A stretch of 34,282 bases of DNA from Paludibacteraceae bacterium (GTDB lineage Bacteria; Bacteroidota; Bacteroidia; Bacteroidales; Paludibacteraceae). The position numbers were made by a program, and so were the translations under genes. The stretch covers positions 1 through 34,282 of the forward strand of contig JAFSMP010000027.1 in NCBI GenBank assembly GCA_017447875.1, read 5' to 3'. Shown one piece after another: positions 1 through 6,596 of the stretch; the first letter of the stretch is position 1, and every line of letters begins with the position of its first letter. The notes under the pieces were generated by a model. The model ran no database searches. It worked only from the letters and a program-made list of their open reading frames with translations, and was not told the DNA's origin.

Positions 1-811
1 CGGCTAATATCAAAGCACCGAAATAGGACGGGAACGTAACGCCTGTCTTGGCAAGTGCCCAACTGAGCAACGTACCGCCTGCCATAGCCAACAGGATCCA
101 ATAACTCGCCTTCGCATACTGCTGGAACTCCTGTTCGTTGGAACTGATACGCTTGGCGCGTCCTTCGGGAGATGCCTCGTCACTCTCGATACCCGCCATC
201 GCCGGGTCGATCTCATCATCTTTCGGCTGCTTCTGTTCATGAGTCAGTTTCTTGCGGATCATAAACTCCGCCATCGGACCGCCGATCATCGAACCGGCAA
301 TGAGTCCGAACGTAGCCGCTGCCATACCGATGGTGCCGGCGCCTTGCAGTCCCAGGTTCTCCAGCACTTGAGCGAAACCGCCTGCCGTACCGTGACCGCC
401 GGTCATGGAGACACTGCCGGCTGCTATGCCCAGCAGCGAATTGACGCCCATGAGTTTCGTGATTCCCCACGGCATCAGGTTCTGCAGCGTGATGATCAGT
501 ACCAGCAGCACCAACATGATACCCAAAGCTTTACCGCCTTGTTTGAGTACTTTGAAGTCGGTCTGGTAACCTACACTCGTGAAGAATGCCAGCATAAAAG
601 TATCCTGCAGCGTATGGTCAAACGACAACTCTATATGAAACCAACCATAAAGCGCTAATCCGAGTAACGAGAAGAGGATACCGCCGCTCACCGGCGAAGG
701 GATACACAACTTCTGCAGGAACGCCACCTTACGCGTCAATATCATGCCGACCATCAGTGCCAAAGCACCGATGCCGGCCGTCTGAATCATGTTCAACTCA
801 ACATTTATCAT
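1..811 (-). CDS. gltS: Sodium/glutamate symporter GltS (3' end outside window)
   Basis: Inner-membrane Na+-driven glutamate carrier. The first 270 residues are present and the reading frame runs off the left edge of the window. The protein is a series of hydrophobic segments and carries the GltS landmarks SMTGGHGTAGG and GLIAGSMIGGPMAE, which mark the re-entrant loop region of the first half. A charged loop (about residues 197-230, rich in E, D and K) separates the two halves, and a further membrane segment begins before the cut. The ATG gives MINVELNMIQ; a second ATG seven codons in is possible because the AAAGGA upstream is almost touching the first ATG. It starts only 5 bp after the stop of the beta-barrel gene and is probably cotranscribed with it. 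The family call is strong; the exact start is less certain. Confidence 0.9.
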   Translation of the reverse strand, partial: MINVELNMIQTAGIGALALMVGMILTRKVAFLQKLCIPSPVSGGILFSLLGLALYGWFHIELSFDHTLQDTFMLAFFTSVGYQTDFKVLKQGGKALGIMLVLLVLIITLQNLMPWGITKLMGVNSLLGIAAGSVSMTGGHGTAGGFAQVLENLGLQGAGTIGMAAATFGLIAGSMIGGPMAEFMIRKKLTHEQKQPKDDEIDPAMAGIESDEASPEGRAKRISSNEQEFQQYAKASYWILLAMAGGTLLSWALAKTGVTFPSYFGALILA

Positions 812-816
812 ATCCT

Positions 817-2370
817 TTAAAATCTATATTGCACTTTAATAGTAGCGGCATGTCGGTTCACCTTCGCCTCCTTGCAGAAACTGTCAAACATATCGTGCCA
901 TTCTGCACCGATATTCAGGAACGAACCGATCTGTTTGTTCACACTCAGACAACCGTACACCGGTGTGCCGTACAACTCGCGTAGCGGTGATTTCGAGCTG
1001 AAATAGATGACCTGTAACCCGATCTGCCATTGGCGCGGTAGATACGCAGTCGGAGCACAGCGTACCGAGGCAAAAACGGTACTTTTCGCCATATGCACAT
1101 TCGCTCCGCCGCTCAGTGTCACCCATTTCGTTTTCCAATACGCCGATGCTCCTATCTCTCCGAAGTTCTCTGCACCTTCCACGATATAAAAACTGCCCTC
1201 CGGCTGTATCGTCAGTTGCTGCGTACTATAGGCATAAGCTACCTTAAACTGGTTGATATCCCGTTCCCAAAGCAGGGTGTCGGCCAGTGCTAATTCCACC
1301 GGGTAAGCAGGGTTGTAGTATTTGCGGTAATAACCCACCTGAATCTGATGCCGGTTATTGGGCACATAGATAACACATACATCCGTGTTATTACGCACAT
1401 CGAACCGCTTCTGCACGCCTGCCGCGTCCGCCAACCGGTAGTTATACAGCATCACGCGATGTCCCGCCGTAAACCGCCATTGCGGCAAAGCGTACGTCAT
1501 CTGCAGATAGATATCGTGGTTGAAGACATACCAACTATTGTCCGTACCCTTCTCCTTCGTCATCGAGTAATCACCTTCCACACCCGCCAGCAGATCCAGC
1601 CCCTTCACAATCGGCGTGTTCAGTTCCAGTACCACCATCGGCAGTTGGTTCGTATACACCGGATCACTCGCATACTGATACCCGCCCAAGACCAGCAACT
1701 CCGTGCCCGCCTCATTGAAAGTATGGAAATAGCGTGCGCGACCCATGATCTTCTGCGAGTGTCCGTCCGGCATGGCGAGATATTGCTGTGTCAGATAAGT
1801 CAACAACCTGTTCCGGGCATCAAAACGGTTCGTCATATGCAGCGTCACATACTCCTTATGTCCGTTCTGATAGCGATACGACGCATTGGCATAGAGGTCG
1901 GTACGTTGACTGCCGTATAGCACATTCACCGTTCCGTTACCCTCTTGTTTTTTACCAAAACCGCCTTGTCCTTCCACGAATCCTTTCACCGTATCCGGCA
2001 TCGCCATGTTGATATCCAGCACATGTCCCATACCGATCGTCCCTTTCGCTACACCCGTATTTGTGCATACCTGAATCTTCGCGATGTCCTTCGCTTTCAT
2101 CTGACTCAACACCAACCGTACGTCACCGTTAACCGGCACGTTGTCGATGCGGAGGTTGTAATCAGAGATCAGATCTTCATAACCGGCTATCATCAGCTCC
2201 GGCGTCATCTGCAGCACATCCATCAGCGACTCTTCTCCCGTCAAATCCATGCGCTGGGGATAAACCATCGTCCTGTCTGCCTTCATCTCAACGGTAGGCA
2301 GACTATCGTCAGCCAGCATAGATGCGGCTAACAGCAGACAAGTCTCCAAGATAATAAGCGTTCGATACAT
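817..2370 (-). CDS. Outer-membrane beta-barrel protein, TonB-receptor-like with a short plug
   Basis: 517 residues. The signal peptide is MYRTLIILETCLLLAAS with cleavage near MLADD. Residues about 25-125 resemble a TonB-dependent receptor plug (a LMDVLQMTPEL stretch, then RIDNVPVNGDVRLVLSQ). The rest alternates polar and hydrophobic residues as barrel strands do and ends in the aromatic YRF. It lacks the carboxypeptidase-like N-terminal domain of SusC and has no SusD partner, so it is not a glycan importer of the SusCD kind. I chose the ATG at 2370 because a TTG upstream would lie inside the promoter's -7 box and the chosen ATG starts a clean signal peptide. It precedes gltS by 5 bp. The substrate is unknown. 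Confidence 0.7.
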   Translation of the reverse strand: MYRTLIILETCLLLAASMLADDSLPTVEMKADRTMVYPQRMDLTGEESLMDVLQMTPELMIAGYEDLISDYNLRIDNVPVNGDVRLVLSQMKAKDIAKIQVCTNTGVAKGTIGMGHVLDINMAMPDTVKGFVEGQGGFGKKQEGNGTVNVLYGSQRTDLYANASYRYQNGHKEYVTLHMTNRFDARNRLLTYLTQQYLAMPDGHSQKIMGRARYFHTFNEAGTELLVLGGYQYASDPVYTNQLPMVVLELNTPIVKGLDLLAGVEGDYSMTKEKGTDNSWYVFNHDIYLQMTYALPQWRFTAGHRVMLYNYRLADAAGVQKRFDVRNNTDVCVIYVPNNRHQIQVGYYRKYYNPAYPVELALADTLLWERDINQFKVAYAYSTQQLTIQPEGSFYIVEGAENFGEIGASAYWKTKWVTLSGGANVHMAKSTVFASVRCAPTAYLPRQWQIGLQVIYFSSKSPLRELYGTPVYGCLSVNKQIGSFLNIGAEWHDMFDSFCKEAKVNRHAATIKVQYRF

Positions 2371-2388
2371 ACCGTGTCTTTGAGGCTG

Positions 2389-2419
2389 CAAAGGTACACA
2401 AAAAATCTGATATATTCAA
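2389..2419 (-). promoter_or_regulatory. Bacteroidetes-type promoter for the barrel-gltS operon
   Basis: On the minus strand TTG is followed by 20 nt and then TACCTTTG, matching the Bacteroidetes primary-sigma consensus TTTG-N19-21-TAnnTTTG. It sits 19 bp before the chosen ATG at 2370, giving a very short leader. Confidence 0.75.
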
Positions 2420-2445
2420 GAAAAATGCATTTTTTTGTCTAAAAA

Positions 2446-2477
2446 TTTGCAAAATTGCGCAAAAAGCAGTACCTTTG
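2446..2477 (+). promoter_or_regulatory. Bacteroidetes-type promoter for the GNAT gene
   Basis: TTTG, then exactly 20 nt, then TACCTTTG: a perfect match to the Bacteroidetes consensus. It is divergent from the barrel promoter, with only 26 bp between the two -33 elements. It implies a leader of about 140 nt before the ATG at 2622, containing the 11-bp repeats and the hairpin listed below. Confidence 0.8.
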
Positions 2478-2520
2478 CGCCCAAAACAGGGGCATCGTGC
2501 TGTCATGATGCACCCCGCAC

Positions 2521-2564
2521 CATAGGATAACCATAGCATAACCATAGGATAACCATAGGATAAC
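2521..2564 (+). repeat. Four 11-bp tandem repeats in the GNAT leader
   Basis: Four units of CATAGGATAAC directly abut one another; the second has one change (CATAGCATAAC). The array lies in the predicted 5' leader of the downstream GNAT gene. One helical turn per unit would suit protein binding, but repeat expansion alone could also explain it. Confidence 0.85.
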
Positions 2565-2585
2565 ACTTTTTTAGTATAAACACAC

Positions 2586-2606
2586 TATATATACATAGTA
2601 TATATA
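2586..2606 (+). promoter_or_regulatory. AU-rich leader hairpin before the GNAT gene
   Basis: A perfect 9-bp inverted repeat, TATATATAC / GTATATATA, with a three-base loop. It ends 15 nt before the ATG, so it could influence ribosome access. All but one pair is A-U, so it is weak in RNA. Confidence 0.5.
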
Positions 2607-2621
2607 TAATCATTAACGCAT

Positions 2622-3497
2622 ATGGCAAAAATTGACAACAAAGACCATTCGCTCAGACGCGGAAAAATGAACAAAAAAGACAACGAGATTCATCGCGTCC
2701 GGAACGGCAAGGAACATGTTTATTCTGTGCGCAACGAGTACGATGGACCCGCTTCCGAAGCCCAAACCGCCCAACGCTCAAACTTCGGCAAAATCAGCTC
2801 TATCGTCAATCGAATCATGGCAGACCCTGCGCAAGTAGCCGACTTCGAACAACGAATGCATGCCGCCAATACAGCTGCTGTCGTTAATCTTAAGAAAAAA
2901 CCCTACGAAACAGTCCGCCAGTATGTCTATGCGGTCATACGCGATCAGATAGAACTGACCACTCCGCCTCCAACCCAACTACCCAAAGGCGTCAATTTGC
3001 ATATCCGTACATTTGCCGATCTCTCTACTTCCGAACTATACGAGATCCTCAAAGCCCGCTATGCCGTCTTCACCCAAGAACAAGGTATCATTTATCTCGA
3101 TGAAGATGACATCGATTATATATCTACGCATATCTTCCTCACACGCGGACCTCAAGTCATTGCTTATGCCCGTCTCTTCCGCGAAAAAATTGAGACGACC
3201 TTAGACCCCGACAAATACGAACTCGTTTCCAACGACAATATCTTCCATCTCGGCCGCATGCTCACTACGATCCGCCATCAAGGCTTCGGCACCCGTCTTA
3301 TGCACTCTGTCCTCGCCGAAGCTCGCCGTCAATCACAAATAACCAATGACAAATCACCAATGACCAATCCCCCTCTCTTACGCCTCCATGCCCAGACCCA
3401 CGCCATCCCCTTCTACGAGCGTTTCGGCTTCCATCCAGTCGGAGACATTTTCGAAGAGGCAAATATCCCGCATATTCTTATGGAAATGTCACTTTAA
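2622..3497 (+). CDS. ElaA-type GNAT acetyltransferase with a fused N-terminal region
   Basis: 291 residues. Residues ~125-291 read as an ElaA-like GNAT: LYEILKARYAVFTQEQ near its start, AYARLF, the acetyl-CoA loop HQGFGTRLM (219-227), AQTHAIPFYERFGF and a closing IPHILMEM. Residues 1-118 are extra relative to ElaA (usually about 150 aa). They are charged (NKDHSLRRGKMNKKD, HRVRNGKEHVY) and then helical, and look like a small separate domain; I recall similar short Bacteroidales hypothetical proteins but cannot name them. A heptanucleotide repeat inserts QITNDKSPMTNP (about 239-250) between two GNAT elements. The acyl acceptor is unknown. It is the only plus-strand gene of substance and is monocistronic, with its own promoter. 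Confidence 0.75.
   Translation: MAKIDNKDHSLRRGKMNKKDNEIHRVRNGKEHVYSVRNEYDGPASEAQTAQRSNFGKISSIVNRIMADPAQVADFEQRMHAANTAAVVNLKKKPYETVRQYVYAVIRDQIELTTPPPTQLPKGVNLHIRTFADLSTSELYEILKARYAVFTQEQGIIYLDEDDIDYISTHIFLTRGPQVIAYARLFREKIETTLDPDKYELVSNDNIFHLGRMLTTIRHQGFGTRLMHSVLAEARRQSQITNDKSPMTNPPLLRLHAQTHAIPFYERFGFHPVGDIFEEANIPHILMEMSL
3331..3372 (+). repeat. Heptanucleotide repeat inside the GNAT gene
   Basis: Six consecutive 7-bp units of the form AATnACM (AATCACA, AATAACC, AATGACA, AATCACC, AATGACC, AATCCCC). Translated in frame, they add a polar ITND/PMTN peptide to the acetyltransferase domain. The same unit occurs in three PUL genes of this window. Confidence 0.9.
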
Positions 3498-3630
3498 CTT
3501 TACATTTTGAAAAAAAATGCAAAAAATAAAAGGGGGTCTTCTTATCTTGCGAACGATTATTTCTTTTGGGGTCTTCTTGAAACACAGCCGTGAGTGAAAC
3601 GAACACCTTATAGAATGTCATAAAGAATGA

Positions 3631-3661
3631 AAGAAAAAAGGACCAAGCCTGTGCTTGATCC
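3631..3661 (-). terminator. Intrinsic terminator of the small-gene island
   Basis: On the minus strand GGATCAAGC-ACAG-GCTTGGTCC forms a 9-bp stem with one G-U pair, followed by TTTTTTCTT. It lies 25 bp after the TAA that would end the amber-interrupted reading frame. Confidence 0.8.
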
Positions 3662-3685
3662 TTTCCTTGGGTTGCCTTGTGGGGC

Positions 3686-4075
3686 TTAGCTGCGCGGGTG
3701 CTCTGCGTCGTAGGCTTGTCCTTCGACCATCCAGTACCAAGCCTTGAGGGTCTTCTTGCCACCGGCCAGATCTTTCTAGGCGATGAAGGCCTGTTGGTCT
3801 TGGGTGATCTTGGAGAGGTCCTTCGAGCGGTCGCTGACTGCCTCGGCCACCGTCGCGAAGCGTACGCGAGCGTAGAGTTCGCGAGTACTCGATGCGGTGC
3901 TGCGCTCTACTTTCTTGCGGATGTACACGCGGTTGCAGTTCGGGTTCTCAGTTGCTGCTACACGGTGGGTAGTTAACATCATCTTTTGGTCTGCCGCGTG
4001 TGGAGATTTCTTGTCGATCTTGTTGAGAGCGCCAGAGACCGTCTCGAACATCGGGGCATAGGTTGCTTTTGCCAT
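3686..4075 (-). pseudogene. Small unknown gene interrupted by an in-frame amber codon
   Basis: From the ATG, 99 sense codons run to a TAG at 3776-3778. The same frame then continues for 29 more codons (KDLAGGKKTLKAWYWMVEG, then QAYDAEHPRS) to a TAA just before the terminator. The downstream piece looks genuinely coding, so this appears to be a ~129-residue protein with one nonsense change, perhaps CAG to TAG. The N-terminal part (MAKATYAPMFETVSGALNKI, then THRVAATENPNCNRVYIR) is basic and soluble. I do not recognise a function; I recall similar hypothetical proteins in Bacteroidales. It could be a truncated functional protein, a dead gene or a sequence error. It follows the gene ending at 4108. 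Confidence 0.55.
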
Positions 4076-4083
4076 TACTGTAA

Positions 4084-4111
4084 GGGTTATGGGTTACGGG
4101 TTATGGGTTAC
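4084..4111 (-). repeat. Heptanucleotide repeat between the two small genes
   Basis: Four contiguous units GGGTTAT, GGGTTAC, GGGTTAT, GGGTTAC on the plus strand. It covers the stop codon of the upstream small gene and fills most of the spacer, so it is a non-coding or boundary example of the 7-bp repeat class. Confidence 0.9.
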
Positions 4112-4335
4112 AGGACATTCTTTAGAGCCGTGTCCGTTCGTCGGTCAAAGACAGCCGCCGTGACGCGATTAGGCGCCCTGAATTGCCGACTGAGAGACTG
4201 GTTGTGTACAAGACGAATAAGTCCGTCGTGGAGGGTGGTCAGATTGCACGTGAGTGCGAGGAACTCAGCATCGCTGAGGGACTTGAGATAGCCTTTGGCT
4301 TGCTCAAGCAGAAACTGTTCTAATTCTGTATACAT
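4108..4335 (-). CDS. Small hypothetical protein (75 aa)
   Basis: Not recognised. The sequence begins MYTELEQFLLEQAKGYLKSL, then SDAEFLALTCNLTTLHDGLIRLVHN, so the first 45 residues are probably two or three helices; the tail is basic. No signal peptide or membrane segment. It is the first gene of a two-gene unit: it starts after an inverted repeat and is followed by the amber-interrupted gene and a terminator. Its TAA lies within a heptanucleotide repeat, so the last codons may be of recent origin. Strand choice rests on the terminator and on the shared orientation with its partner. Confidence 0.5.
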   Translation of the reverse strand: MYTELEQFLLEQAKGYLKSLSDAEFLALTCNLTTLHDGLIRLVHNQSLSRQFRAPNRVTAAVFDRRTDTALKNVL

Positions 4336-4337
4336 TT

Positions 4338-4374
4338 GTGTCTAAATGGGCTGATTTGACAGTCCTTTAGACAC
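4338..4374 (-). repeat. 9-bp inverted repeat before the small-gene pair, resembling the IS end at 34132
   Basis: Arms GTGTCTAAA / TTTAGACAC are perfect and 19 bp apart, ending two bases from the ATG of the small gene. On the minus strand the block includes TCTAAAGGACTGTC, which recurs exactly at 34132-34145 just ahead of a transposase-like frame. It could be a repressor site or a relic end of a mobile element. Confidence 0.6.
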
Positions 4375-4403
4375 GAAAAGCGCACCGTTTCTCAACGATG
4401 CGC
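4374..4403 (-). terminator. Terminator of operon A, after manA
   Basis: On the minus strand GCGCATCGTT-GAGA-AACGGTGCGC is a 10-bp stem (one G-U) with a GNRA-type loop, followed by TTTTCG. It closes the operon that runs from the promoter at 11440 to manA. Confidence 0.75.
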
Positions 4404-4433
4404 AGGCATTAAGGTATTATGATGTATGAAGAT

Positions 4434-5408
4434 TTACATAGTAGCCGTGAGGAAGGTGGCGTTGCCGAATATGTAGAGGACATTCTCGGAAGCGGGAACG
4501 AGGAGGGTCTCGCCTTGCTTAACGCGGATGCCGTTGATGTTCGCTTCGCCCCAGAGGCAGACCACGACCACGAACGAGTCAGTATGCAGATCCACTTCTG
4601 CTGCCACCTGTACTACGACGCGGTTGACGGTGAAGTACGGGCAGTGGATGAGTTCGGAGTTGGGTTTGGTGGAGTCGTAGGAGGTTCTGTATTCAGGCCA
4701 CACCTGATAGTCAATGGCTTCCTTGGCCTGCTCGATATGCAGTTCGCGCGGGTTGCCGTGTGCATCCTTTCGTCCGAAGTCATAGACGCGGTAGGTGATG
4801 TCGGAGGTCTGTTGGATCTCGACGAGGAAGTTTCCAGCTCCGATGGCATGCAACCGTCCGGCAGGCAGGAAGAAGAGGTCTCCTTGGTGTGCTTCGTGGG
4901 TAGCGATGACATCCTGCATGGGCGAATGACCGTTGACAGGATCAGCTGTTGCAAGCCGCTCGTAGTCTTCGGGCGTGATGGAGGTCTTTAGACCGGAGTA
5001 GATCTTGGCACCTACATCGGCTTTGACAACATACCACATCTCGGTTTTTCCGGGACATTTATGGCGCTTCTGCGCGAGTTTGTCATCGGGATGCACTTGG
5101 ACGCTGAGGTCTTGGCGCGAGTCAATGAATTTGACGAGCAGCGGGAAGGTGTTGCCGAACTTCTTATAGACACGTTCGCCGACGAGCAGACCTTTGTATT
5201 TGTCAATGAGTTGGGCAAGGTTGAGACCGAGATCCACGTCCCCAATGATGCCGCGTTCGACGGCTACGGATTCGTGACCGGGCACGGCACTTATCTCCCA
5301 CGATTCGCCGATATTGGGTTGTGCGGTAAAGATGCCCTTGAACGGGGCTATTTGGTATCCACCCCAGATGGTGGTACGTAAATACGGTTGAAACTTATAG
5401 GGTTTCAT
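4434..5408 (-). CDS. manA: Mannose-6-phosphate isomerase, type I
   Basis: 324 residues, the short bacterial form of class I phosphomannose isomerase, a cytosolic zinc cupin that interconverts mannose-6-phosphate and fructose-6-phosphate. The metal ligands can be read directly: Gln104 and His106 in SVQVHPDD, Glu123 in GKTEMWYV and His187 in LPAGRLHAIG. The N-terminus KPYKFQPYLRTTIWGG and the ESWEIS motif are typical. It is the last gene of operon A, 57 bp after the epimerase start region, and has a terminator of its own. Its presence here links the mannobiose pathway to glycolysis; the mutase that turns mannose-1-phosphate into mannose-6-phosphate is not in the window. Confidence 0.93.
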   Translation of the reverse strand: MKPYKFQPYLRTTIWGGYQIAPFKGIFTAQPNIGESWEISAVPGHESVAVERGIIGDVDLGLNLAQLIDKYKGLLVGERVYKKFGNTFPLLVKFIDSRQDLSVQVHPDDKLAQKRHKCPGKTEMWYVVKADVGAKIYSGLKTSITPEDYERLATADPVNGHSPMQDVIATHEAHQGDLFFLPAGRLHAIGAGNFLVEIQQTSDITYRVYDFGRKDAHGNPRELHIEQAKEAIDYQVWPEYRTSYDSTKPNSELIHCPYFTVNRVVVQVAAEVDLHTDSFVVVVCLWGEANINGIRVKQGETLLVPASENVLYIFGNATFLTATM

Positions 5409-5470
5409 TTATGATTTCTTATTTAAGAAAATTAAAACGATTATTTCAAATTTATGATTTATGATTTATA
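5407..5470 (-). repeat. Degenerate heptanucleotide repeat between manA and the epimerase gene
   Basis: ATTTATG-type units: ATTTATG, ATTTCTT, ATTTAAG at 5407-5427, then ATTTATG, ATTTATG, ATTTATA at 5450-5470. It spans the spacer and includes the stop codon of the epimerase gene and the edge of manA. The same unit fills the spacer at 7983. Confidence 0.7.
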
Positions 5471-6596
5471 ATCTCTCGATAAGCTCTAAACACATGCGGG
5501 AGTTATGGTATGGGCATTTCCAGAAGCCGGCTTTGTCGTTGGAGGTGTTGGGTGTGCCATCGGGTAGGATGCCCCAGTACCACTCACCATGTTCGCGGTC
5601 CACTAAGCGAGTTTGGATATAGTCGAAAGCACGCAAAGCATGGGTCATTTGTAATTGGTCATTGGTCATTTGCCATTGGTTGACGAAGCCGACGACGGTC
5701 TCTGCTTGTGTCCACCAGTCGAGTTCGCCTAAGGAGCCGTCCGAATGCAGTTGTTCGCATGCTGCTTTGGCAAGACGATAGACGGTAGGGTCGCAGTTGC
5801 GTGAGAGCACGTCTGCTGCTTCTTTGAGCAACCACGAGCATTCGATGTCATGTCCGGCACTGAAATGATTGTTGGTAGGATTCCACTCCATGTCGAAGAA
5901 GAGTCCAAGATGACCGGAAGGCAGGATGATACGCTGTTCGAAGGTGTCGATGAGTGCATGGAGCGCTTCGTGCAGTTTCTCGGTCGGCCATACGCGGTAT
6001 AGGTTGGTGTATGCTTCGAGTACGTGAAGGTTTGTGTTCTGCGACTTGACGGTGTTCTCATCTTTCTCGCTGAGTCGCATATCGTCCAAGGGTTGCCAGT
6101 CCCGTGTTGTGGCTTCGGTATATCCTCCGAACACCCGATCGCGTCCGTGTTTCTCTATCAGATAGAACAGATCGATCGCTGCTTGCAGTGCCTCTTGATT
6201 GCCAGTTAGTCGGTTATATTCCGCCAAACCGTAGAGAGCGAATGCCTGGGCGTAAATCTGCTTATGGGTGTCGAGGGGTGTACCGTCGGCATTGAGTGAC
6301 CAATAGACCCCACCCTGCTCGCGGTCGATGAAACGCTGCATGAGGTAGTCATAGGCACGTGCGGCCAGGATGCGGTAGGACGTATGATGGAGTACACGTG
6401 CAGCCGCAGCGAATGACCATAGGATGCGTGCGTTGAGTACTGCTCCCTTGGGCGCATCAGGATGGAGGGTGTTGTGTCCGTCTATACGACCGTAGAACCC
6501 ACCCCGTTTGGTGTCCACCATACGGGTCTGCCAAAACTTCAAGATGACATCTTCCAGCAGATGCTGCGCATTATTTTTCAATTCGATAGAAGTCAT
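5466..6596 (-). CDS. AGE-family epimerase, probable mannobiose/cellobiose 2-epimerase
   Basis: 376 residues, an (alpha/alpha)6-barrel enzyme of the N-acylglucosamine 2-epimerase family. Residues matching the active site of cellobiose 2-epimerases are visible: Arg57 (LNARILW), His191 (NTNLHVLEA), His249 and Glu252 (GHDIECSWLL), Glu299 (WWTQAE) and His364 (KCPYHNSR). Beside a GH130 phosphorylase and a GPH transporter, the likely reaction is beta-1,4-mannobiose to mannosyl-glucose, as in the Bacteroides fragilis mannan pathway. It is cytosolic, with no signal peptide. It overlaps the transporter by ATGA, so the two are translationally coupled. A heptanucleotide array puts QMTNDQLQMT (residues 309-318) between the WWTQAE helix and the next one. 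Confidence 0.88.
   Translation of the reverse strand: MTSIELKNNAQHLLEDVILKFWQTRMVDTKRGGFYGRIDGHNTLHPDAPKGAVLNARILWSFAAAARVLHHTSYRILAARAYDYLMQRFIDREQGGVYWSLNADGTPLDTHKQIYAQAFALYGLAEYNRLTGNQEALQAAIDLFYLIEKHGRDRVFGGYTEATTRDWQPLDDMRLSEKDENTVKSQNTNLHVLEAYTNLYRVWPTEKLHEALHALIDTFEQRIILPSGHLGLFFDMEWNPTNNHFSAGHDIECSWLLKEAADVLSRNCDPTVYRLAKAACEQLHSDGSLGELDWWTQAETVVGFVNQWQMTNDQLQMTHALRAFDYIQTRLVDREHGEWYWGILPDGTPNTSNDKAGFWKCPYHNSRMCLELIERL
5641..5682 (-). repeat. Heptanucleotide repeat inside the epimerase gene
   Basis: Six 7-bp units on the plus strand: TGGGTCA, TTTGTAA, TTGGTCA, TTGGTCA, TTTGCCA, TTGGTTG. It is in frame and encodes a polar MTND-type insertion near the C-terminal part of the barrel. Confidence 0.85.

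Noticed and set aside
3331-3372. CRISPR-like array
   Set aside because: Units are 7 bp, contiguous and without spacers; the same class occurs in coding regions. No cas genes are present.
3478-3762. 94-codon minus-strand frame
   Set aside because: It runs across the terminator hairpin and out of frame with the convincing coding continuation of the small gene; composition is not protein-like.
3776-3778. Genome-wide recoding of TAG
   Set aside because: The araC gene ends in TAG at 33092-33094 immediately before promoter 3, so TAG works as a stop in this genome.
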